DNA from: Thermoleophilaceae bacterium
Lineage (GTDB): Bacteria; Actinomycetota; Thermoleophilia; Solirubrobacterales; Thermoleophilaceae
Direction: 5' to 3'
DNA length: 11,792 nt
NCBI GenBank assembly: GCA_013811765.1
Contig: JACCUO010000086.1
Span: 1 to 11,792, forward strand
Positions 6,526 through 11,792 of this stretch are shown piece by piece; position 1 is the stretch's first letter; the number at the start of each line of letters is the position of its first letter. The position numbers were made by a program, and so were the translations under genes. The notes under the pieces were generated by a model. That model saw only the letters and a list, made by a program, of their open reading frames with translations, had not been told where the DNA came from and did not search any database.

Positions 6526-8076
6526 GTGGATCAACCCGAACTCGTTCTAGCCGCCGTCCTGGCCGCCGCCGGCGCCGCCCTGGTGCTCGCCGGGAGCGGC
6601 AGGGTGATGATCTTGGGCGGCCTGGCCCTCCTTGCAGCCGGCGAGGCGGGGCTCCTGTCATCGATCTCGGACCTCGAGAGGCTCGCGTCCCCCACCGGTG
6701 CCCTCGCCGGCGCACTGGCACTGGCCGTGCTCGCAGCGGGGGCTGCGGTGTTCGTGCGGCGGCCGGCGTGGGTCCCGCTCGCGGTGCTGATCGCAGCCCC
6801 GTTTCGCCCCCCGGTCTCCTTCGACACCTCCGGTGGCTTTCCGCTGTCGCTTGCCGACGACGGACAGCTCGGGCGGCTGCTACCGCTCTACTTCGTGCTG
6901 GCGGTGGCCATGATCGCTCTCGCGTGGCAAGCGCTTCACCCCGATCGCGCGCCCGGCGCCGTGCGTGCACTTCCGCGGGTGATCATGCTGCCTGCGGCGG
7001 CGTTCCTGGCGTTCGCGTGCGCCTCGCTGGCGTGGGCGGAGGAGCCCGGCCCCGCGGTCGCTCAGCTCGCCTACTTCACGGTGCCTTTCGCGCTGCTCCT
7101 GGGGGTGGTTGCACGCTCGCCATTCCCCGACTGGGCGCCCCGCGCGCTCGCCCGCGTCGGGGTGGGCCTGGCGGTGGTCTTCGCGGCCGTCGGCCTGTGG
7201 CAGGCGGCAACCAGGGAGGTGTTCTTCTTTGCGGCCAACCTCCAGCTCTCCAACGCGAACTCGGACTACTTCCGGGTGACGTCCCTGTTCGGCGATCCAA
7301 GCCTCTACGGCCGCCACCTCGTGCTCGGCATGGGGATCCTGCTCGTGGCCCTCGCGCTGCGCCGGATGCAGGTCTGGCTCGGAATCGGCCTGCTCGTCGT
7401 GCTCTGGGCCGGCCTCTACTTCTCCTACTCACAGTCCAGCATGGCCGCGCTGGTGGCCGTCACCCTCGCGGTGGCCGCAGCAACGGGCGGCCCGCGGGCA
7501 CGGCGCGTGGTGGTCGTGTCTCTCGCGCTCATGGTGATGCTCGCTGCCGGCTTTCTCGCGTCGATCGAGGTCCGCGGCGACTCCCTGCGACGGGAGACGA
7601 GCGACCGTACCCAGCGGATCGAGGACACCACGCGCGTGGTGGCCGAGCAGCCCCTGGTCGGCGTGGGCATCGGGGGCCAGCCCAGGGCGAGCCGCCGGCT
7701 CTCAGAGCGTGACCAGCCGACTCCCAGCTTCGTGTCTCACACCACCCCCCTGACGGTCGTTGCCGAGCTGGGAGTCCTCGGCCTGCTCCTCTACGCCTGG
7801 CTGATCGTGGGCGGCGCCCTGATGATCGGGGCGGTTCGCAGGCTCGATCCGGCGCTTGGCCTGACGCTCGGCGCGGCGTTTCTTGCGCTCTTCGTGCACG
7901 CGCTCTCCTACAGCGGCTTCCTGGAGGATCCCCTCACCTGGATGGTGCTCGCCGGGGGGGCGGGCCATCTCAGCTGGCCCCGGCGCGACGACGGCAGCGG
8001 CCGCGAGGGTGAGCTTGATTCGCTGTCCACGGCGGACGACCGCGGTCGTGGCGAGCCCGCGGCCAAGGGCGCCTGA
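6526..8076 (+). CDS. O-antigen ligase / polymerase-like integral membrane protein (Wzy_C family)
   Basis: The protein has 516 residues and roughly ten or more hydrophobic segments spread from residue 5 to 480. Signature parts of the Wzy/WaaL superfamily are visible. SLFGDPSLYGRHLVLGM at 253-269 and YSQSSMAAL at 301-309 lie in the membrane core. RTQRIEDTTRVVAEQPLVG at 361-379 begins the large extracytoplasmic loop, followed by GVGIGG. FVSHTTPLTVVAELGVLGL at 402-420 carries His405, in the position of the histidine important in WaaL ligases. It should act outside the membrane on undecaprenyl-diphosphate glycans, either joining repeat units or moving the glycan to an acceptor; sequence alone does not separate the two. 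The hydrophilic C-terminal tail (485-516) is low complexity. The GTG start directly precedes the first hydrophobic segment. The stop overlaps the next start by one base (TGATG). Confidence 0.87.
   Translation: MDQPELVLAAVLAAAGAALVLAGSGRVMILGGLALLAAGEAGLLSSISDLERLASPTGALAGALALAVLAAGAAVFVRRPAWVPLAVLIAAPFRPPVSFDTSGGFPLSLADDGQLGRLLPLYFVLAVAMIALAWQALHPDRAPGAVRALPRVIMLPAAAFLAFACASLAWAEEPGPAVAQLAYFTVPFALLLGVVARSPFPDWAPRALARVGVGLAVVFAAVGLWQAATREVFFFAANLQLSNANSDYFRVTSLFGDPSLYGRHLVLGMGILLVALALRRMQVWLGIGLLVVLWAGLYFSYSQSSMAALVAVTLAVAAATGGPRARRVVVVSLALMVMLAAGFLASIEVRGDSLRRETSDRTQRIEDTTRVVAEQPLVGVGIGGQPRASRRLSERDQPTPSFVSHTTPLTVVAELGVLGLLLYAWLIVGGALMIGAVRRLDPALGLTLGAAFLALFVHALSYSGFLEDPLTWMVLAGGAGHLSWPRRDDGSGREGELDSLSTADDRGRGEPAAKGA
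8065..8069 (+). promoter_or_regulatory. Shine-Dalgarno sequence for the GT-C gene
   Basis: AAGGG lies inside the end of the ligase-like gene, six bases before the ATG at 8076. It supports this ATG as the true start and makes internal re-initiation at the TGATG overlap plausible. It is the clearest ribosome-binding site in the window; most other genes lack one. Confidence 0.5.
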
Positions 8077-9440
8077 TGCGCGCGCTCGGCCTCGAGGGCC
8101 GGGTCCCCCGCGCCGACCTTTGGGCGCTGCTCGGCGTCCTGTTGGGGCTGCTGGCCATCACGCTTCCCGAACTGGGCTCCGACCCATGGCCCTTCAGGCC
8201 CGGTACGGTCGAGCCGCGCGGCCCCCTGGCACCACTCGTGCGCGCCGCCGGCGAGGAGTGGGATGTGGGCATCGCCAGATCGGCCTGCTTTCTCGCCGCG
8301 CTCGGCCTGGGGCTCCTCGGGGCGGCGAGCCTGCGGCGGCGGGACTGGCCCGGCTGGGTAGGGGCCGCCCTGACGCTGGGCGTGGCCCTGGCGCTGCTCT
8401 TGCCCTCAACCCTCCTGCAGGTGGGGCTTCGCGACGCCACGCAGCCGTGGTTTCACACCAACGACTCGATCTACCAGATCGAGTTGGCCGGCGACCTCCT
8501 CCGCGCCGGCGAGAACCCCTACGGCCACGACTACCGATTCTCGGGCATGGAGCGCTTCTACAGCTTCGATGGGAGCGCCTCGGAGGAGGACCGCAACCGC
8601 GAGGTGTCGCTCGAGCACTACGCGTACTTCCCCGGGACGGCGATCGTCTCGGCGCTCTGGCGGCTACTCCCCCGTCCGCTTGACGACTTCCGCCTGTTCG
8701 TGCTGCTCATGACCCTCGGCGGCTTCCTCGCCGCGCTTGCCTTCCGTGCGCCCCTCGGATGGCGCCTGGCGATCGGAGCGCTCGTCGTGGCCAACCCCAT
8801 CGCCGTCCGCTCGGCGTGGTTCGGGCAGAACGACGCGCCCAGCATCACGATGATGATCCTCGCCTTCGCGCTCCTCTCCCGAGGCCGGTACAGGTGGGCC
8901 GCGGCCTCGCTCGCGAGCGCGGTCCTGCTCAAGCAGTTCGCCGTGGTCGCGGTCCCGTTCCTCGCGCTCATGCTGGTCACCCGAGGTGTGGGCCGTGCGG
9001 AGCTGCGCCGCTGTGCCCTCGTGTTCTGCGCGGTCCTGGGCGCGGGCATGCTGCCCTTCTTCCTCGCAGACCCGGTCGCCTTCTACGAGGACACCGTGAA
9101 GTTCGGTGCGGGCACCTACAAGATCGTCGGCTACGGGCTGTCGGGGCTGCTCGTCCGCGCGGGGATCCTCGACGGCCGCGACGACTCCTACCCGTTCGCG
9201 ATCGTGGCTCTCCTGACCTGGCTTCCGCTGACCGCTTGGCTGCTGGTGCAGCAGCACCGGGCGCGAGAGTTGTGGCCGGGCGCCGCCGCGTTCTCGATCT
9301 CGATCCTGGTGCTCCTCTTCATCGGGCGCACGTTCAACAACTACTACCTCGTGTGGCCGATGATGGGAGCGGCGATCGCCGCGCTTCTGTACGCAGGGGA
9401 GAGGCCGGAGGGTGGCGCCGGGCGGTCCTTCCGCACCTGA
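8076..9440 (+). CDS. GT-C-type polytopic glycosyltransferase (GT87/mannosyltransferase-like)
   Basis: The 454-residue membrane protein has about ten hydrophobic segments. GT-C features are visible: an extracytoplasmic loop HTNDSIYQIELAGDLLRAGE at 127-146 whose Asp130 is a candidate catalytic base, the ENPYG motif often seen after it, and SAWFGQNDAP at 246-255, the GQND/GQxN motif of the GT87-like families, followed by LLKQFAVVAVPFL at 284-296. Such enzymes use polyprenyl-phosphate sugars and work on the outer face of the membrane. The ATG shares one base with the preceding TGA, and AAGGG at 8065-8069 gives a good ribosome site six bases before it, so translation is coupled to the ligase-like gene. 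It may decorate the glycan handled by that protein. The acceptor and sugar are unknown. Its stop is separated from the convergent propeller gene's stop by two bases. Confidence 0.83.
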   Translation: MRALGLEGRVPRADLWALLGVLLGLLAITLPELGSDPWPFRPGTVEPRGPLAPLVRAAGEEWDVGIARSACFLAALGLGLLGAASLRRRDWPGWVGAALTLGVALALLLPSTLLQVGLRDATQPWFHTNDSIYQIELAGDLLRAGENPYGHDYRFSGMERFYSFDGSASEEDRNREVSLEHYAYFPGTAIVSALWRLLPRPLDDFRLFVLLMTLGGFLAALAFRAPLGWRLAIGALVVANPIAVRSAWFGQNDAPSITMMILAFALLSRGRYRWAAASLASAVLLKQFAVVAVPFLALMLVTRGVGRAELRRCALVFCAVLGAGMLPFFLADPVAFYEDTVKFGAGTYKIVGYGLSGLLVRAGILDGRDDSYPFAIVALLTWLPLTAWLLVQQHRARELWPGAAAFSISILVLLFIGRTFNNYYLVWPMMGAAIAALLYAGERPEGGAGRSFRT

Positions 9441-9445
9441 CGTCA
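9438..9445. other. TGACGTCA palindrome formed by two convergent stop codons
   Basis: The TGA of the plus-strand GT-C gene (9438-9440) and the TGA of the minus-strand propeller gene (9443-9445 as TCA) are separated by CG and together form a perfect 8-base palindrome. There is no room for a terminator outside the coding regions, so each transcript must run into the other gene or end inside it. Confidence 0.9.
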
Positions 9446-10789
9446 GCGGCGTGCGCGGCGCCGGCCCGTGCGGGGCGTCCCGGCGGCTCGCTTCCTCTTG
9501 CGCGGCTCGAACGCGTACTGGTAGGAGCGTCCCGTGAAGTAGACGCGGTCCTGATCGGCGATGATCGCGCTGGCGTACTTACCGCCGTTGTTGTACCAGC
9601 GCGGCCTGCCGGTGCGAACATCGAAGGCGGTGGTGCTGTCTGTGCCCATCTTGACCGCCCGGGAGGCCGCCGAGCCGCAGGAGGAGCAGGTCGTGGCATA
9701 GACGAGGCCGCCCATCACCACCGGCGCGGCGTGCACCGCGCTGGGCATGTCGCGCTCCCACCTCGTCTTGCCGGTGGCAGCGTCGAGCGCGAAGAACTTG
9801 CCGTCGTAGGTGCCCACGTAGACGCGCTGCCCGTACACGGCGGCCGAGGAGTAGATATAGGTGCCGAGGGGGTGGGCCCACAGGAGCTTGCCGGTCCGCT
9901 GGCCGAAGGCATACATGATGCCGTCGGTGTTGCCGATGAAGATCCGCCCGTAGGCCGCCACGGGGGTCGCGTAGAAGAACTCCCTGGAGCCGAAGCGCGA
10001 CTGGGACTGCGCCCTCCAGCGAAGCTTGCCGGTCCGCGCGTTCAACGCGTACACGCTGCCTCCATCCGTCGCGATGAAGATGCTCCCCTTGGAGTAGGCC
10101 GCCGAGGTGTTCACCCGCCCGTCGGTCTGAAAGCTCCAGACCTTCCTACCGGTCCTGGCCGACACGGCATAGACGTTGTGATCCCACGAACCGGCGTACA
10201 GGACGCCCTTGACCAGCAGCGGCGTCGATTCGAAGGGCTGCCCTTTGAATCGCCATCTCTGCCGCCCGGTCTTGGCGTCCATCGCGATGATGAAGCCGGT
10301 GGGGTTCGAGGCACCCTGCGGACAGGGCGCGAAATCCATATAGGCCTGATAGACGGTGCCCTTCGCGATCGTCGGCGACGAGGCGGCGCAACGCTTGAAG
10401 TTCTTCGTCGGGAAGACCTTCCTTCCCGTCTTGCCGTCGAGGGCGAAGAAGAGCCCCTTCTGCTGGGCCAGATAGAGGTTGCCGTACGCGGCGGAGGGGG
10501 GGAACTCGAGCGTGTCGTGGGCGTCGATCCGCCACGTACGGCGGTAGGGAGGACGGTGGTCGAAGGGCGAGACCTTGCTCCGCTGGAGGTCGTAGCCGAA
10601 GGTCGGCCATGGCACGGGAATCGCGACCCGCGCCGGCAGCTTCGGCCTCTTCGGCTCGGCCGAGCGGTCGAACTCCTCATCCGCCGATCCGCGCTTCTCC
10701 ACGGGCTCGGTCTCCTGGCGGTAGTAGCCCACGGCGGCCACGAGGAGGACGGCGGCAATCGCTCCGCCGATGAGGAGTTTCCTTCTCAT
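9443..10789 (-). CDS. Membrane-anchored PQQ-like beta-propeller repeat protein
   Basis: The protein has 448 residues. Residues 4-22 form a single membrane anchor after MRRK, so the rest should lie outside the cytoplasm. Residues 24-58 are a charged, proline-containing linker. From WPTFGYDLQRSKVSP (61-75) onward there are at least seven propeller repeats of the form A(L/M/V/F)-x-x-x-TG-(K/R)-x-x-W, at about 116-125, 169-179, 208-218, 248-258, 294-304, 334-344 and 388-398. This is the pattern of the PQQ/BamB-like eight-bladed fold. Such domains often act as binding scaffolds, and dehydrogenase-specific segments are not apparent, so enzymatic activity is not claimed. A TCSSC pair (Cys368, Cys371) and Cys134/Cys156 could form disulfides. 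The C-terminus (430-448) is very basic. No strong ribosome site is seen. The preceding minus-strand gene ends 150 bases upstream. Confidence 0.88.
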   Translation of the reverse strand: MRRKLLIGGAIAAVLLVAAVGYYRQETEPVEKRGSADEEFDRSAEPKRPKLPARVAIPVPWPTFGYDLQRSKVSPFDHRPPYRRTWRIDAHDTLEFPPSAAYGNLYLAQQKGLFFALDGKTGRKVFPTKNFKRCAASSPTIAKGTVYQAYMDFAPCPQGASNPTGFIIAMDAKTGRQRWRFKGQPFESTPLLVKGVLYAGSWDHNVYAVSARTGRKVWSFQTDGRVNTSAAYSKGSIFIATDGGSVYALNARTGKLRWRAQSQSRFGSREFFYATPVAAYGRIFIGNTDGIMYAFGQRTGKLLWAHPLGTYIYSSAAVYGQRVYVGTYDGKFFALDAATGKTRWERDMPSAVHAAPVVMGGLVYATTCSSCGSAASRAVKMGTDSTTAFDVRTGRPRWYNNGGKYASAIIADQDRVYFTGRSYQYAFEPRKRKRAAGTPRTGRRRARR

Positions 10790-10827
10790 GCCGGGGCTTC
10801 AGGATGGCAGAGACCGATGAAATGGTC

Positions 10828-10868
10828 CGGTGCTCGCCCGGCGAGAACCTCGGTGCGGTGCTCGCCCG
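10828..10868. repeat. 13-bp direct repeat pair
   Basis: CGGTGCTCGCCCG occurs at 10828-10840 and again at 10856-10868, with a 28-base period. The first copy runs into a small inverted repeat, CTCGCC-C-GGCGAG (10833-10845). Both copies lie in the 150-base gap upstream of the propeller gene and abut the 23-bp repeats that follow. Confidence 0.75.
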
Positions 10869-10882
10869 ATCAACGATCGGGC
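10864..10882. repeat. Perfect 8-bp inverted repeat with 3-base loop
   Basis: GCCCGATC and GATCGGGC flank AAC, giving a tight potential hairpin in DNA or RNA. No run of T follows on either strand, so it is not a standard intrinsic terminator. It overlaps the junction of the 13-bp and 23-bp repeats. Confidence 0.7.
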
Positions 10883-10920
10883 TGCGCTCCTCCCGCGAAC
10901 GATCGGGCTGCGCTCCTCCC
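10872..10920. repeat. 23-bp direct repeat, two copies at 26-bp period
   Basis: A 23-base unit beginning AACGATCGGGCTGCG and ending CTCCTCCC is found identically at 10872-10894 and 10898-10920, separated by GCG. Exact copies of this length in non-coding DNA are unlikely to be chance. Together with the 13-bp pair, they make up most of the space between the two minus-strand genes. Possible readings are a small interspersed repeat family, a binding site array, or a replication-slippage product. Confidence 0.85.
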
Positions 10921-10939
10921 CCGGGAATGGTCCTGGGTC

Positions 10940-11792
10940 TCAGCGCCGCGCGAGCAGGGCCCAGATACGCTTCGTGGCCCTCGGTACCTCGACGCTCAGA
11001 CGTCGTTCCTCGAGCTCGCGCGCCCACTGTGGCGTTCCAGGGCGGATGACGGTGCCCTTTCCGAGCCGGTAGGCCACGAAGGCGGGCTGGCCCTCCACGC
11101 GGCCGGCGGAGCTGAGCAGCCGAGCCGCCTCGGGCAGGCGCTCCGAGCGCTCGAACACGGAGAACTCGCCGAACAGCCGGTCGCCACCCTTGAACAGGCC
11201 GAGGCTGTCGCGCTCGGCGCTCAGCGGTGCAGGGGGATCGGCCCGGAAGAGCCGCGTGCGCTCTCCGAACAGGTCATCGGGCCGCGGTGGGCTGGGGTCG
11301 CGCAACCGCTCGCCCACGAGCGCGACGGTGCGCTTGAGCGAGTCCCCGCCGAACGAGACCACGCGCAGGCCTCCCTCGACCTCTTCCCGAAGCGCGTCGC
11401 GGACGCGTCGGGGCAGCCAGGTCGTGGTGCCCGCAAAGGCCACCCCGGGCGCGTTGGAGATCGTCGGGCCCTCGCGGCGGGCGAGCGCGAGGTCCGTGGT
11501 GAGGTCGTAGGCGAGCTTCTCGCGGTCGAGGAAGCGCAGCAGGGGAGAGATCTCCGAGCGAAAGCGCGCCGGGAGGGTGCCGCCCTGAAACGGGCGTTCA
11601 ACCGGGAGCGCGCGCACGTTGTCGAGCGTGTCGGCAAAGCCGTCGAGGTCCGAGTCGAATCGGTTCAGGCCCTGCCAGCTGACCGCCGGGAGTACTACGA
11701 GCGGCCGCGGGCGGCGTCGCGCGGCGCGGGAGGACGGCAACCCCGCCACGGCCAGCGGCCAGACCGCCCTCCGCCCGCGGGAACGCACCCGC
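10940..11792 (-). CDS. C-terminal part of a large protein with a DMFase-large-subunit-like module (5' end outside window)
   Basis: The frame is open to the window edge, so the GTG at 11788 is probably internal and the protein continues upstream. The visible 282 residues begin with a strand-rich segment, VWPLAVAG, then LVVLPAVSWQGLN (30-42) and a DSDLDGFADTLD stretch (45-56) that resembles a calcium-loop pattern. KLAYDLTTDLALAR (91-104), GVAFAGTTTWLP (115-126) and LRVVSFGGDSLKR (141-153) suggest a Rossmann-like, glutamine-amidotransferase-type fold. The end (GKGTVIRPGTPQWAREL and TKRIWALLAR) resembles the terminus of N,N-dimethylformamidase large-subunit-like domains in actinobacterial proteins. 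That family link is from memory of the motifs and is moderate at best. No catalytic function is assigned. It precedes the propeller gene on the same strand. Confidence 0.7.
   Translation of the reverse strand, partial: RVRSRGRRAVWPLAVAGLPSSRAARRRPRPLVVLPAVSWQGLNRFDSDLDGFADTLDNVRALPVERPFQGGTLPARFRSEISPLLRFLDREKLAYDLTTDLALARREGPTISNAPGVAFAGTTTWLPRRVRDALREEVEGGLRVVSFGGDSLKRTVALVGERLRDPSPPRPDDLFGERTRLFRADPPAPLSAERDSLGLFKGGDRLFGEFSVFERSERLPEAARLLSSAGRVEGQPAFVAYRLGKGTVIRPGTPQWARELEERRLSVEVPRATKRIWALLARR

Noticed and set aside
6768..7712. Plus-strand open frame of 314 codons within the ligase-like gene
   Set aside because: It is an out-of-frame reading of a well-supported membrane protein and its translation is dominated by Arg, Gly, Pro and Ala.
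9438..9445. TGACGTCA as a transcription-factor site
   Set aside because: It is fully explained by two stop codons with a CG between them and lies at the ends of genes, far from any start.
10864..10882. Intrinsic terminator for the partial gene on the minus strand
   Set aside because: The hairpin is good, but no T-rich run follows it and it lies about 60 bases past the stop among repeats.
10828..10920. CRISPR array
   Set aside because: Only two copies of each repeat, with 3- or 15-base separations instead of spacers of about 30 bases, and no cas genes nearby.

Overview
The window is about 11.8 kb of very GC-rich DNA with densely packed genes. Starts are a mix of ATG and GTG, and several genes lack a Shine-Dalgarno sequence. 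Codon use, gene content (a DUF3105 protein, a multidomain PGRP-type amidase, a PQQ-like propeller with a membrane anchor) and TAnnnT boxes just upstream of start codons all suggest an actinobacterium. The flavour of the proteins points to the class Thermoleophilia (Solirubrobacterales-like). That placement is inference; no rRNA or marker gene is present to confirm it.

Layout. Bases 1-69 probably hold the last codons of an upstream gene. Next come three plus-strand genes for cell-envelope or unknown roles: an alpha/beta hydrolase (160-1056), a membrane-anchored DUF3105 protein (1078-1803) and a secreted peptidoglycan-recognition-type amidase (1886-3679). A surface-glycan block follows. It has a minus-strand priming sugar-phosphate transferase (3690-4286). 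Divergent from it, with a 32-bp gap, is a plus-strand run of GT4 glycosyltransferase (4319-5530), GT2 glycosyltransferase (5527-6471), O-antigen ligase/polymerase-like membrane protein (6526-8076) and a GT-C-type membrane glycosyltransferase (8076-9440). Two of the junctions in this run overlap by 1-4 bases. The last part is on the minus strand: a membrane-anchored PQQ-like beta-propeller (9443-10789), and upstream of it the C-terminal part of a large protein cut by the window edge (10940-11792). The 150 bp between them contains short tandem and inverted repeats.

How the genes fit together. The sugar transferase would load the first sugar phosphate onto undecaprenyl phosphate. The GT4 and GT2 enzymes would extend the lipid-linked glycan in the cytoplasm. 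The Wzy/WaaL-like protein would polymerise or transfer it outside the membrane, and the GT-C enzyme would add sugars from a polyprenyl-linked donor on the outer face. No flippase (Wzx or ABC type) and no chain-length regulator is visible here, so the pathway is incomplete within the window. The amidase would act on the same wall compartment, but a functional link is only suggested by proximity.

No mobile element, CRISPR array, tRNA or rRNA was found, and there is no gene-free stretch longer than 300 bases. Most of the window looks like an ordinary chromosomal envelope locus. The points most worth a second look are the repeat cluster at 10828-10920, the hydrolase with no recognisable catalytic histidine, the variant GT2 motifs, and the recurring leaderless-type promoter boxes.
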